Assembly (NCBI GenBank): GCA_945897955.1
Contig: CAMDGQ010000020.1
Location: 1-56,675, forward strand
Source: Tepidiphilus sp. J10
GTDB taxonomy: Bacteria; Pseudomonadota; Gammaproteobacteria; Burkholderiales; Thiobacillaceae
Reading direction: 5' to 3'
Length of the DNA stretch: 56,675 nucleotides
Made by a program: the position numbers and the translations under genes. Shown piece after piece: positions 37,742 through 46,786 of this stretch. Under the pieces are notes generated by a model. The model made no database searches, was not told where the DNA came from, and was given only the letters and a program-made list of their open reading frames with translations. Every line of letters begins with the position of its first letter. The stretch's first letter is position 1.

Positions 37742-38179
37742 ATGCGTCCGTTTCCACTTCTGCGCCTGCGCGGCCTGTTGCGGGCGGAACCACAGTTCGC
37801 GGTGGCACTGCCGGAGGCGGAGCAGTTGTTCGACCTCAATCGACGCTTTGCCGGCATCGTTCCTGCAGCAGTGGCCCGCGCTTGCCACATTGCGGCGGTG
37901 CGCGACGAGATCGCACTGATCTATTGTGCCAACGGCGCTGCCGCCAGCCGGGTGCGTGCGCAATCCAAGGGTGTGGCCGCCGCATTGAGTCGCCCGGATG
38001 CGCCTGTCGGCGGCCTGAAGGTGAAGATTCGCGCCGATTGGAACGTACCCCCTCCGCCGGAAAAGCATGACATTCCGGTCGCCGGCCTGAATGCATTCCA
38101 GGCGCTGGAAGACAGCCTCCCTGCCGGCGATCTGAAAACCGCGCTGGAACGCCTGATCAACCGGCGGCGCGGAGGCTGA
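37742..38179 (+). CDS. DUF721 (DciA-like) protein
   Basis: 145 residues from ATG 37742 (an ATG at 37706 is the alternative). DUF721 pattern: LFDLNRRFAGIVPAAVARAC, then an IALIYCANGAAASRVRAQSKG strand-turn-helix. DUF721 proteins include DciA, which loads the replicative helicase in bacteria lacking DnaC. Adjacent to and divergent from secA, a common beta arrangement. Confidence 0.8.
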   Translation: MRPFPLLRLRGLLRAEPQFAVALPEAEQLFDLNRRFAGIVPAAVARACHIAAVRDEIALIYCANGAAASRVRAQSKGVAAALSRPDAPVGGLKVKIRADWNVPPPPEKHDIPVAGLNAFQALEDSLPAGDLKTALERLINRRRGG

Positions 38180-38224
38180 GCGGCGCGCATGATGCGGCGC
38201 AAATAGCCCGGTTACAATTTCGCT

Positions 38225-38785
38225 ATGAATCCTAGCTGCAATATTTTTCTGGTCGGCCTGATGGGCTCGGGCAAGACCACAATCGGGAAAATCCTGGCGC
38301 GTCATCGCGGCCTGGATTTTTTCGATTCCGACCATGAAATCGTCGCCCGCTGCGGGGTGTCCATTCCGACCATTTTCGAGATCGAGGGGGAAGCCGGTTT
38401 TCGCCGCCGCGAGATCTGCGTCATTGATGAATTGAGCCAGCGCCAGGGCATTGTGCTGGCCACCGGCGGCGGAGCAATTCTGGCAGCGGAAAACCGCGCC
38501 GTTTTGAAGGCGCGCGGCACCGTGGTGTATCTGCGTTGCATGCCGCAGGAGCTATACCTGCGCACTCGGCATGACAAGAACCGGCCGTTGCTGCAGACCG
38601 ACGATCCGCTGAAGAAACTGAAGGAGCTCTACAACCTGCGGCATGCGCTTTATATGGATACCGCCGACATCGTGCTCGATTCAGGCCGCCAAAGCTCGCA
38701 TGCCCTGGTGCGCCGACTGGAAAACAGCCTGAATCTGTCCGCGATCGGGGCGAACATTCCATGCACCGCCTTGCAGCCTTCCTGA
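38225..38785 (+). CDS. aroK: Shikimate kinase
   Basis: Phosphorylates shikimate with ATP for aromatic amino acid synthesis. 186 residues: P-loop LVGLMGSGKTTIG, shikimate-binding FDSDHEI and GFRRRE, LATGGGAIL, and the RPLLQTDDPLKKL lid. Usually found next to aroB after pilQ; here aroB is missing and pilQ is about 15 kb away. The last 25 bp overlap the next gene. Confidence 0.96.
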   Translation: MNPSCNIFLVGLMGSGKTTIGKILARHRGLDFFDSDHEIVARCGVSIPTIFEIEGEAGFRRREICVIDELSQRQGIVLATGGGAILAAENRAVLKARGTVVYLRCMPQELYLRTRHDKNRPLLQTDDPLKKLKELYNLRHALYMDTADIVLDSGRQSSHALVRRLENSLNLSAIGANIPCTALQPS

Positions 38786-40044
38786 AGTCCTGCATTGCCG
38801 CGCTCGGCCTGGCGGGCCTGACGGGCCAGGCGCTCGCCACGGAATATAGCGCCGGGCCGGAAGATTATCGCGGCATCCTGCCTCGCCTCGTCGCCGGCGA
38901 TCGCCTGATGCTGCGAGCCGGAGACTATCGGCATGGACTGGCGTTGCGCGGCCTTGCCGGAGAGCCGGGCCGACCCGTGCGGATAGAGGGGCCCGCAACG
39001 GGCGCGCCGGCGCGGCTTGTTGCCCGGCCGGGCGCGAACACCATCAGCCTGGTTGATGTGCGTCACATCCATCTTGCCAATCTGGAACTTTATGGCGGCA
39101 ACCTGCCGGTGGATGCGGTAAAGGCGGAAGGGCACGGCCGCTATGCGCATTTCGTGACGCTGGAGAATCTGTTTATCCACGAGCATGCCGCCAACCAGCA
39201 GAACGTCGGCATCTCGACCAAATGCCCGGCTTTCGGCTGGATCATCCGGAACAATCGGATAGAGCGCGTCGGCACAGGGATTTATCTTGGCGACTCGGAT
39301 GGTTCCGATCCGTTTGTCGCCGGCTTGATCGAGGGCAACCACATCAGCGCAACGCTGGGCTACAACCTGCAAATCAAACATCAGCTAACCCGGCCGGACG
39401 GCTTGCCCGAGCCGGATACGCGGCACGACACGATCATTCGTCGCAATCTGTTCGACAAATCCGGTGCCGCGCCGCCTGGTCCGATGGCTCGGCCGAATGT
39501 CCTGGTCGGACACATGCCGTTGAACGGGCAGGGCGCGGATGACCGCATCCTCGTTTATGCCAATCTGTTCTGGCGCAATCCGGGCGAATCCTTGTTCCAG
39601 GGCGAAGGAAACTTGGCGCTGTACAACAACCTGTTCGTCACCAGCGGACCCGATGCGCTGCGCATCCAGCCGCATAACGGCGTGCCGCGCGAAGTCCGCG
39701 TGTTGTTCAACAGCATCATCGCACGCGGCAACGGCATCACGGTGCGCGTGCCGGAAAACAACACGTTCGAGCAGGTTGTCGCCGGCAACAGGGTGTTCGC
39801 CGCTAGGCCGCTGGAGGGCGGCATGCAGGTGCGCAATCTGTCCGGCGGGTTCGATGCGGCGCCACGCTTCCTGGCTCGTCCTTATGCGGAACTAGACGAA
39901 ATCGACCTGACACCGCTACAGGGCCGCCTTCCGGTGCCAGCCGTCATCGCTGCGAAATGGCGCACCGATCTGCCCGAGTTCACGTCTGCTCCCATCGGCT
40001 TGCCTGGCAGGCTCGGCATACCGCTCCCGCCACACCAGCGATGA
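38761..40044 (+). CDS. Secreted right-handed parallel beta-helix protein
   Basis: 427 residues with a signal peptide (CIAALGLAGLTGQALA). Repeated short strands follow in the pattern of parallel beta-helix proteins: VRHIHLANLELYGG, FVTLENLFIHEHA, IIRNNRIERVGTGIYLGDSD, IEGNHISATLGYNLQIKHQ, IIRRNLFDKSG. Such folds occur in polysaccharide lyases, epimerases and glycan-binding proteins; the catalytic residues cannot be identified. It overlaps aroK by 25 bp and the next gene by ATGA, so it belongs to the glycan operon that follows. Confidence 0.8.
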   Translation: MHRLAAFLKSCIAALGLAGLTGQALATEYSAGPEDYRGILPRLVAGDRLMLRAGDYRHGLALRGLAGEPGRPVRIEGPATGAPARLVARPGANTISLVDVRHIHLANLELYGGNLPVDAVKAEGHGRYAHFVTLENLFIHEHAANQQNVGISTKCPAFGWIIRNNRIERVGTGIYLGDSDGSDPFVAGLIEGNHISATLGYNLQIKHQLTRPDGLPEPDTRHDTIIRRNLFDKSGAAPPGPMARPNVLVGHMPLNGQGADDRILVYANLFWRNPGESLFQGEGNLALYNNLFVTSGPDALRIQPHNGVPREVRVLFNSIIARGNGITVRVPENNTFEQVVAGNRVFAARPLEGGMQVRNLSGGFDAAPRFLARPYAELDEIDLTPLQGRLPVPAVIAAKWRTDLPEFTSAPIGLPGRLGIPLPPHQR

Positions 40045-41438
40045 ACCAGTCCGCCACCGCCCGTTCGCACCTCTGGCTGGCCGGCCTGGCTTATCTGCTG
40101 TTTGTCATCTACGGCAGCCTGGTGCCGCTCGAATTCAAAGCCATGCCGCTGGACACCGCGATCAGCGCGTTCCGGCAAATCCCCTGGCTGCAACTCGGCA
40201 TCGGATCGCGCGCCGACTGGATGGCCAATCTGCTGCTGTTCATCCCGCTCGCGTTTATTTTTACCGGCGCACTGGCGCACGGGCGCGGCATCGCTTTTCT
40301 CCTGTTCGCCTCGTTGTTCGTGCTGGCGGCCGCAATCGGCCTCAGCCTGGGCATTGAATTCACCCAGTTGTATTTCCCGCAACGCACGGTATCGCAAAAC
40401 GACATCGCGGCGGAGAGCCTGGGCGGGGTGATTGGCGTCGTCGCCTGGTGGCTGTTCGGCGGGCGCTTCCTCGGCGGGTACGAATCCTGGCTGCGCGTGC
40501 GCGAACCGGCCGCGTGGTCCGCGCGACTGGTCTGGGGTTATCTCGCCTTTGTGTTCGCCTACAACGTGCTGCCGCTCGACCTGACCATCAGCGCGGTGGA
40601 AATTTTCCACAAATGGCGTGAAGGCAAGCTGATCCTGGTCCCTTTCGCCGGCCTGCCGCCCGATCCCGCGCTGGCTCTGTACGAAGTGGTCACCGATGCC
40701 CTGATCTGGCTACCCCCGGCCTTTTTCTGGCGCTTCAGCGGCGGGCGCACTACCGCACGCGCATGGTGGCTGGGTTTCGCCGCCGCGCTGCTCCTTGAGG
40801 TGCTGCAATTGTTCGTCTATTCCCGCGTCAGCGACGTTACCGACCTGTTGACCGCAGCCCTGGGTGCATGGGCTGGCGCATTGCTGGGCGCCTGGTCGGG
40901 CCGGCGCGGCATCAGGCCTCGGCCGGGAACACGCACCAGCGTGATGGACAAATGGCTGCCGTTGCTGCTGGCATGCGCCTGGCTGCCCGTATTGATGCTG
41001 CTGTTCTGGTACCCGTTCGACTTCCGCACCGATGGTGCATTCATTCGCGAACGCCTGACCTTCCTGGAACGCGTGCCGTTCGAGGTGTATTACTACGGCA
41101 CCGAATTCCGGGCAGTCACCGAGGTCTTCCACAAGACGGCGTTCTTCGCCCCTCTGGGCGCGCTGCTGGCCTGGTTCGTCTCCGGTCTGCCCTGGATGTG
41201 GCGAGGCTATGCGGCGGCAGCATCGTTTCTGGCGATTATTTTTACGGCGCTGGGAATTGAACTGGGGCAGGTCATGTTGCCCGGCAAGTATCCCGATACC
41301 ACCGATTGGTTATTGGAGAGTCTTGGCGGCATGGCGGGTTATGCGCTGTTTCGCCTGGTCCGGGCGCGCCTGCCAGGTTCTCGCAGCGCGATAGGCGGAA
41401 ACCGGGGCCTTGCCGGAAAAAGGGAGCGTCGAAAATGA
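40041..41438 (+). CDS. VanZ-like membrane protein with three repeated units
   Basis: 465 residues, multi-pass. Three segments share the VanZ outline (a PL or PP-containing helix, an E-x-x-Q or E-x-L-Q motif, a short loop, a D, then a Gly-rich helix). First: NLLLFIPL, GIEFTQLYFPQRTVSQNDIA, SLGG. Second: DALIWLPPAFF, LLEVLQLFVYSRVSDVTDLL. Third: HKTAFFAPLGALLAW, GIELGQVMLPGKYPDTTDWL. VanZ-family proteins occur widely near glycan genes, but their function is unclear. The start overlaps the beta-helix stop. Confidence 0.8.
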   Translation: MNQSATARSHLWLAGLAYLLFVIYGSLVPLEFKAMPLDTAISAFRQIPWLQLGIGSRADWMANLLLFIPLAFIFTGALAHGRGIAFLLFASLFVLAAAIGLSLGIEFTQLYFPQRTVSQNDIAAESLGGVIGVVAWWLFGGRFLGGYESWLRVREPAAWSARLVWGYLAFVFAYNVLPLDLTISAVEIFHKWREGKLILVPFAGLPPDPALALYEVVTDALIWLPPAFFWRFSGGRTTARAWWLGFAAALLLEVLQLFVYSRVSDVTDLLTAALGAWAGALLGAWSGRRGIRPRPGTRTSVMDKWLPLLLACAWLPVLMLLFWYPFDFRTDGAFIRERLTFLERVPFEVYYYGTEFRAVTEVFHKTAFFAPLGALLAWFVSGLPWMWRGYAAAASFLAIIFTALGIELGQVMLPGKYPDTTDWLLESLGGMAGYALFRLVRARLPGSRSAIGGNRGLAGKRERRK

Positions 41439-42682
41439 AGGACATTTCCATATTGCTGATCCTGCTCGGGCTGGCCGGGGCGGCCTGGTGGCGACCCTGG
41501 CTGGGCGTGCTCGGTCTGGCTGTGCTGAGCTATATGCATCCGCAAGGCTACGCAACAGGATTCATGCGCAATGCGCCGATTTATCTTTCCCTGTTCGTCT
41601 GGGTCAGCCTGTCCGTGGTGTACCGCCTCTGGCGCGACAAAGCCTGGGCCACGCTGCCCTGGCAACGATTGCTGGACTGGCGTTTGTACGGCCTGCTGGG
41701 CTTGTGGGTCTGGTTCGGCGTAACCAGCTATTTCTCTGTTGCGCCCTGGGAAGCCTGGGACAAATACCACGATGTACTGAAAATCCTGCCACCCATGGTT
41801 CTCGCGCTGCTGCTGATCGACACACGCGAGAAGCTGTATTACCTGCTCGTCGCCATTGCGCTGTCGATTCTGCTGGTCGCGCTCAAGGGCGGGTACTGGG
41901 CCGTGTTATCGGGCTTTCAGGATCGGGTTTACGGCCCGCCCGGCAGCCAGTATGGCGGCAACAACGAATTTGCCGTGGCGGTGGCCATGGCCATCCCGCT
42001 GATGCTCCTGTGGCTGCGGGAAACGCGCGATCGCGGCCTGCGCATCGTTCTTCTGGTTGGCATCGCGCTGTCTTATGCCTCCGTGGTGTCGTCCTGGTCG
42101 CGCGGCGGCATGCTCGCCCTGGGTGCGATGACGCTCCTGCTCGTCCTGCACAGCAGGAGAAAGCTGCTGGCGATACCCCTGCTGATCGCTTTGGCCGCAG
42201 TGCTGTTCGTGCAGCTGCCGGAACAATGGTTCGGCCGCATGGAAACCGTTGCCGCCTATCAAGCCGACGAATCCGCCCAGGGACGCATGGATGCCTGGCG
42301 GGTCGGCATCGATTTCGCCGCCCGGAACCCGGTCACCGGCGGCGGTTTCAATGCCTGGCCCGCGCTTACGCTGAGTTCCGCCAGCGGCCTCGACTGGCAT
42401 AGCGCCTACGTGGAAATGCTCGCGGAACACGGCTATGTCGGCCTGTTGCTGTGGGCGGGCCTGCTGTCCGCGACACTGCTCAGCTTGAGTCGGGGCGGCA
42501 GAAATCGCCCGGACTGGCAAAGAGACTATGCCGCCATGTTGCAGGCTTCACTGCTGGCTTATCTGGTCGGCGGTGCCACCCTGGGCATCGCCTATTGGGA
42601 ATTGCCCTACCATCTGGTCGCGCTCGCTGCGTTGCTTGCGGGATTGTCGCCGACGCACCGAAACCGAATCGGAGCGGGGTGA
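41435..42682 (+). CDS. O-antigen ligase/polymerase family protein, exosortase-associated type
   Basis: 415 residues, about ten membrane helices. The Wzy-C/WaaL fold is shown by the large periplasmic loop with SSWSRGGMLALG, ARNPVTGGGFNAW and the H-x8-EHG motif WHSAYVEMLAEHGYVG. N-terminal sequence (LGLAVLSYMHPQGYATGFM) fits the family called putative O-glycosylation ligase of exosortase systems. It may transfer a lipid-linked glycan to protein or polymer. RBS AGGGAG; ATGA overlap with the VanZ gene. Next gene encodes a PEP-CTERM protein. Confidence 0.85.
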   Translation: MKDISILLILLGLAGAAWWRPWLGVLGLAVLSYMHPQGYATGFMRNAPIYLSLFVWVSLSVVYRLWRDKAWATLPWQRLLDWRLYGLLGLWVWFGVTSYFSVAPWEAWDKYHDVLKILPPMVLALLLIDTREKLYYLLVAIALSILLVALKGGYWAVLSGFQDRVYGPPGSQYGGNNEFAVAVAMAIPLMLLWLRETRDRGLRIVLLVGIALSYASVVSSWSRGGMLALGAMTLLLVLHSRRKLLAIPLLIALAAVLFVQLPEQWFGRMETVAAYQADESAQGRMDAWRVGIDFAARNPVTGGGFNAWPALTLSSASGLDWHSAYVEMLAEHGYVGLLLWAGLLSATLLSLSRGGRNRPDWQRDYAAMLQASLLAYLVGGATLGIAYWELPYHLVALAALLAGLSPTHRNRIGAG

Positions 42683-42696
42683 AGTCATTGAAAGTT

Positions 42697-42713
42697 TGTC
42701 GATATTTTTTACA
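42697..42713 (+). promoter_or_regulatory. Candidate PrsR binding site (17-bp box)
   Basis: TGTCGATATTTTTTACA, a partial palindrome (TGTCGA / TTTACA halves). It matches the box at 46787-46803 at 12 of 17 positions, including both ends, and both lie upstream of sigma-54 promoters of PEP-CTERM genes. Inner edge 51 bp before the promoter. Confidence 0.65.
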
Positions 42714-42764
42714 TTCCAACCCATTTCGGTCAGGTTTTTTCGGTAAGTCCATGATTATTAATAT

Positions 42765-42780
42765 AGGCACGAATATTGCT
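42765..42780 (+). promoter_or_regulatory. Sigma-54 promoter of the PEP-CTERM gene
   Basis: AGGCACGAATATTGCT fits the sigma-54 consensus TGGCACG-N4-TTGCW: GG and GC are separated by exactly 12 positions. It is 65 bp before the start codon. Confidence 0.82.
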
Positions 42781-42845
42781 AATATATGCTTATACCGACT
42801 CGTACCATCAGGATGGAACGAGTGACTCTTATTGGAGAAAGACCC

Positions 42846-43526
42846 ATGTATGCAACGCGATTGATCACATTCATCGGACTGGCCGTGTTCGCCCAGGGCG
42901 CTCTGGCCAACACCATCTGGCTGAAAGACAGTCTCGGCAATGTCTGCACCAACTCCGCCAGCAGCAACCCGGGCGGCATAATCGGCTACGGCGGCATCAA
43001 CCGCGATGGCAGCGGCTTCATCATGACCTTGAGCAATCCGGCAGCCACCAAGCCGACCACCGGCGATTGCGCCACCATCCCGACAACCACGACCGATCTG
43101 GTGTTTACCGGCGGCAACGTGGTGCAAAACGTCGTACCCGTCACCATGGTGAAGGCGGGCACCGGCGGCAATAGCGAATGTCTGGACCAGGGCCTGAACC
43201 TGTCCGGCGTGACCGGCGGGGCGACACAGGCCGGCCTGACCCTGGCCTTTTCCTTTACCGGCGCGGCGGGCTGTCCGCATCCGAACTACCAGGCCCCGAA
43301 TCCCGTGGTTCCGACCTTCCAGGCACCGTTCCAGCGCACGGTATCGATCTCAACCGGCTCGGGCTTTTTTGGAACAACCCTTTTCAACGGTACCTACCAT
43401 ATTTCCACACAAACGCTTCCCAACCAGATTCCCGAGCCGAACACCACCCTGTTGATCTTCGCGGGTGTGCTGGGTATGGCCGGCCTCGCTCTCCGGCGTC
43501 GCCGCACCTGCAAGATCCAGCGATGA
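42846..43526 (+). CDS. PEP-CTERM secreted protein
   Basis: 226 residues: signal peptide (LITFIGLAVFAQGALA), a polar beta-rich middle with Cys residues, and a C-terminal sorting tail IPEPNTTLLIFAGVLGMAGL followed by RRRR. Exosortases cleave such tails to fix or release the protein at the surface. Start ATG 42846 has GGAGAAAG. Adjacent to the glycan ligase, so it is a possible glycosylation substrate. Preceded by a sigma-54 promoter and followed by a terminator. Confidence 0.88.
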   Translation: MYATRLITFIGLAVFAQGALANTIWLKDSLGNVCTNSASSNPGGIIGYGGINRDGSGFIMTLSNPAATKPTTGDCATIPTTTTDLVFTGGNVVQNVVPVTMVKAGTGGNSECLDQGLNLSGVTGGATQAGLTLAFSFTGAAGCPHPNYQAPNPVVPTFQAPFQRTVSISTGSGFFGTTLFNGTYHISTQTLPNQIPEPNTTLLIFAGVLGMAGLALRRRRTCKIQR

Positions 43527-43564
43527 ACTGAAGCCAAGCGGTCGAGGTCGGCTCGACGCGCGCC

Positions 43565-43601
43565 AACGGGAGCCCCGATAATCCGGGCCTCCCGTTTTTT
43601 T
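43565..43601 (+). terminator. Terminator of the PEP-CTERM gene
   Basis: AACGGGAG (43565-43572) and CTCCCGTT (43589-43596) with an inner CCCG/CGGG stem, followed by TTTTT. It separates the sigma-54 unit from the next gene. Confidence 0.87.
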
Positions 43602-43650
43602 CGTGCCAGGCACCACCTCGGCGCGAGCGGGTCTCGGAAAGGAACGCAGA

Positions 43651-46077
43651 TTGACCTCGCCCGCCTCTCGATCACCTCGACGCGAACATTCGCACCACGG
43701 CGACCCACGTGCAGGCAGGCTCGCCACATCCTGGCGCGCGCTGCTGCTGTTCGCCGTACTGTGCAGCTTGCTGCCGCTGGATCCGAATGGCACGCTGGCC
43801 TCACCGGTCTGGGCGCAGTCTCCGACAGCTTACCTACTCGATCTGCCCTGGCGTTTCTACCTTCTGCTCAAGGCCGGCATCCTGTGGGTGCCGCTCGGGC
43901 TGCTCGCGGGGATAACCGGCCTGCGCGGGCGCGGACGATATATCGCGCCGATGGCGGGCATTCTCGGACTGGGCCTGATCGCGCTACCCTTGCAGCCGCA
44001 GCCGCGATTTCTCGATGTCCTGGAAATTCTGGGCATGCTGCCAGGCCTTGCGGCTGGATATTGGCTGGGCATCCGCACCCGCCTGACAGGCATGGTGGAA
44101 CCATCGCCAAAGACCGAAACCGCTGAAACCGCTCGCGCCACATCGGTCTCCGGCACCTCGGAAAGTACCGCGCCCGAAGCCGCGCCCACTCATCGCCGAC
44201 ACCATCGCTCCGGCGGCAGGCTGAAGCCGAAATCGGAGCGCCCGAATATTGCGTTGCGGGCTGGCGGCGTGGCGCTGCTCGGCATTGCTCTCGCAGCGCT
44301 GATCGACTTCCCGCGCTGGCAATTCGCCATCGGCGCCGGGCTGCTGATCTATCTGGTCGTGCTCTGGTTTCGGCCTCAGGCCTGGCTGATCGTGGTACCC
44401 GCAGCCATACCGCTGTTCGATCTCGCGCCCTGGACAGGTCGTTTCTTCTTCGACGAATTCGACCTGCTGATGTTGGTCACCAGCGGCATGTTGATGCTGC
44501 GCGCCCGCATGCCACCAGCAGCGCCACCGCCGCCTCTGGCGCGTCCTCTGACCTTGCTGTTCCTCGCTTCATGCCTGGTCAGCGGCATTATCGGCCTGCT
44601 GCCACTGGCCCCACTGGATGCCAATGCCCTGGCCGGTTACTGGAGCAGTTACAACAGCCCTCGGCTGGCCAAGGGCGTGTTCTGGGCCGGGATGATCTAT
44701 TTATGGATTAGCCATAGCCGGATCGACCGGCATGCTCTCGCCCGTCTTCTCGCTTATGGCATGAGTCTCGGCTTGCTCGGCGTCGGCCTGATCGGCGCCT
44801 GGGAACACAGCCTGTTCGTGGGCTTTCAAAGCCGCCTCGAGACCTACCGCATCGCAAGCATTTTTTCCAGCATGCACACCGGTGGCGGCCATATCGAAGC
44901 CTATCTGGTGGTTGCGCTGCCGTTCCTCTGGCAGAACACCACCAAACTCCGGCATCTTGCAATCACCGGCCCGCTGACCGTGCTCACCGCCTATGTGATG
45001 CTCTACACGGTAGCCCGCGGTGGCGTGCTTGCGCTCGGCATAGCGATCCTGATTCTGCTGCTGGCAAGCGGCCGGCTTGCTGTTCGCAGCGGCGGTCGGC
45101 GTTTTCTCGCCCCGGTCGGCATGTTGCTGGGCATCGGCCTGCTGGTGTCGGCCGGCATTGGCGGCGGTTATTTCCAGCAGCGCTTTGCCGAATCCGGACA
45201 GGACTGGCAAACCCGCGTAACGCATTGGGCGCGCACCCTGGACATGATGGATGACACCCCTCTGGCGCAATTGTTCGGCATGGGGCTGGGCAGTTTTCCC
45301 CGGGTCTATCTGGAGCGCGGACCGGCCGACACACAGCCGGCTTCCTTCGGTTTTGCCAGCCAGGGCGACAATTCCTACTTCCGTCTCGGCGCCGGCGCCA
45401 CGGTGTATTACGCTCAGCGTGTGCCCTTCACGGCGGGCAGGAACTACCGGCTGGAGCTCGATGCGCGCGCGGCAAGCGTCAGCCGCCTCAACACCCCGGT
45501 GTGCGAAAAGCAATTGCTCAATTCCCGCCAGTGCGCCTGGATGGACTTTGCCCTGCCGGGCGACGGCCAATGGCATCGCTACAGCCGCGACTTCACCAGT
45601 GCGGAAGTGGGCGCGCGCGACTGGCTGCATCGGCCGCCGGTGGAACTGTTTCTGTACAACCCGGACAAGGGCACGGTCGCCGAAGTGGACAATGTGCGGC
45701 TGATCGACCCGGAGGGACGCGACCTGCTGTGCAACGGCGATTTCAGCCGGGGCGGTGACTGCTGGTTCTTCAAGACTCACAGCCATCTACCCTGGCACAT
45801 CAAGAATGTCTGGGTACATGTGCTGTTCGAACAAGGCTGGTTCGGACTGCTCGCCTTCACCGGCCTGACGCTGCTGGCACTGACGCGGCTGGCGCGCGCG
45901 GGCTGGCGCGGGCATCGCCTGGCCTGGACCTGGCTGGCATCGCTGGCCGGCCTGTTGAGCGTCGGCATGTTCGACAGCCTGCTCGACGCGCCGCGCCTGT
46001 CGGCGTTGCTGGTTGCGTTGCTGCTGCTGGGAGCCGGTTACCGCTGGGAAGGGCGGGCAAATTCAGCCCGCCAATAA
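43651..46077 (+). CDS. Large O-antigen-ligase-type membrane protein with embedded jelly-roll-like domain
   Basis: About 808 residues from a TTG at 43651 behind GGAAAGGAA; GTG 43603 is the alternative. N-terminal helices (about 20-140) look VanZ-like (KAGILWVPLGLL, PRFLDVLEILG). A charged linker follows (about 150-200), then a ligase membrane domain with LYTVARGGVLALG and the loop MGLGSFPRVYLERG. Between that loop and the H/E motif (LPWHIKNVWVHVLFEQGWFG) lies a segment of about 140 residues rich in beta strands (YYAQRVPFTAGRNYRLELDA, FSRGGDCWFF) resembling carbohydrate-binding jelly-rolls. The insertion within the catalytic loop is unusual. Confidence 0.78.
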   Translation: MTSPASRSPRREHSHHGDPRAGRLATSWRALLLFAVLCSLLPLDPNGTLASPVWAQSPTAYLLDLPWRFYLLLKAGILWVPLGLLAGITGLRGRGRYIAPMAGILGLGLIALPLQPQPRFLDVLEILGMLPGLAAGYWLGIRTRLTGMVEPSPKTETAETARATSVSGTSESTAPEAAPTHRRHHRSGGRLKPKSERPNIALRAGGVALLGIALAALIDFPRWQFAIGAGLLIYLVVLWFRPQAWLIVVPAAIPLFDLAPWTGRFFFDEFDLLMLVTSGMLMLRARMPPAAPPPPLARPLTLLFLASCLVSGIIGLLPLAPLDANALAGYWSSYNSPRLAKGVFWAGMIYLWISHSRIDRHALARLLAYGMSLGLLGVGLIGAWEHSLFVGFQSRLETYRIASIFSSMHTGGGHIEAYLVVALPFLWQNTTKLRHLAITGPLTVLTAYVMLYTVARGGVLALGIAILILLLASGRLAVRSGGRRFLAPVGMLLGIGLLVSAGIGGGYFQQRFAESGQDWQTRVTHWARTLDMMDDTPLAQLFGMGLGSFPRVYLERGPADTQPASFGFASQGDNSYFRLGAGATVYYAQRVPFTAGRNYRLELDARAASVSRLNTPVCEKQLLNSRQCAWMDFALPGDGQWHRYSRDFTSAEVGARDWLHRPPVELFLYNPDKGTVAEVDNVRLIDPEGRDLLCNGDFSRGGDCWFFKTHSHLPWHIKNVWVHVLFEQGWFGLLAFTGLTLLALTRLARAGWRGHRLAWTWLASLAGLLSVGMFDSLLDAPRLSALLVALLLLGAGYRWEGRANSARQ

Positions 46078-46101
46078 AAAACGGCGACCCGCAGGTCGCC
46101 G
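46076..46101 (-). terminator. Terminator of the second PEP-CTERM gene
   Basis: CGGCGACC (46082-46089) and GGTCGCCG (46094-46101), stem of 8 bp with a 4-base loop; read on the minus strand it is followed by TTTTTT. It lies between convergent genes. Confidence 0.85.
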
Positions 46102-46121
46102 CTGGCATTGAACAGTCTCGC

Positions 46122-46670
46122 TCAGGCTTTGCGACGCATGGCGCCGAGACCGAACAGGCCAAGCCCGAGCAGCGCCAGCGTGGCGGGTTCCGGCGTCGGA
46201 TTGGGCGGTTGTTGCGTGGTGGCAAAAGTCACGTCTAGCGACAAGGCCTGGCCATCGACAAATGACAGACTTTGCATGTTGACCCAGATGTTGTTGGCAT
46301 CGAAGCTGAGGCGCGAGATATCAAAACCGGCCCACTGGTTGCTTGCGATTGTCACGCCCGTGATGGCATCGATGCTGGAATTGCCATCAGACAACCGGAA
46401 ACCGTTGAAAGTCATCGGCAAGGCGGTTGCCGTGCTCAGAAAAGTCAACAGCAGATTGGTATCCGACACATCCACGCTGTAGGGCCCCAAGTTGCCGGGG
46501 AACTCGACCCCTGCGCCAACCACGGCGGAGAAGGGCCCATCGACGACGTCGTTAATGGTGGGAGCAAGATGCGCGCCGGATACGGTCTGACCAATAAAGC
46601 CGGCATTGGCCAGCGAGGTGGCGCCGAGGCCGAGGGCAAGTATCAGCGTTGAAGCAAGTTTGCTGGTCAT
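46122..46670 (-). CDS. PEP-CTERM secreted protein
   Basis: 182 residues from ATG 46670 (AAGGA upstream): signal peptide (LASTLILALGLGATSLANA), a beta-rich middle with VSGAHLAPTINDVVDGPFSA and FDISRLSFDANNIWVN, and a C-terminal sorting tail PTPEPATLALLGLGLFGLGA followed by MRRK. A soluble surface or matrix protein. It has its own sigma-54 promoter and 17-bp box. Confidence 0.88.
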   Translation of the reverse strand: MTSKLASTLILALGLGATSLANAGFIGQTVSGAHLAPTINDVVDGPFSAVVGAGVEFPGNLGPYSVDVSDTNLLLTFLSTATALPMTFNGFRLSDGNSSIDAITGVTIASNQWAGFDISRLSFDANNIWVNMQSLSFVDGQALSLDVTFATTQQPPNPTPEPATLALLGLGLFGLGAMRRKA

Positions 46671-46707
46671 GATGGAATCCTTTTTTGTCAAGTGTTGACA
46701 AACAATT

Positions 46708-46723
46708 AGCAATTGCTGTGCCA
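46708..46723 (-). promoter_or_regulatory. Sigma-54 promoter of the second PEP-CTERM gene
   Basis: On the minus strand TGGCACAGCAATTGCT: a full match to TGGCAC-N5-TTGCW with GG to GC spacing of 12. It lies 38 bp before the start codon. Confidence 0.85.
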
Positions 46724-46786
46724 ATACTATTATATTGTTTGCAATCAATGCGTTGAACACAATCATCAACCATGGACAAGCGCCAC

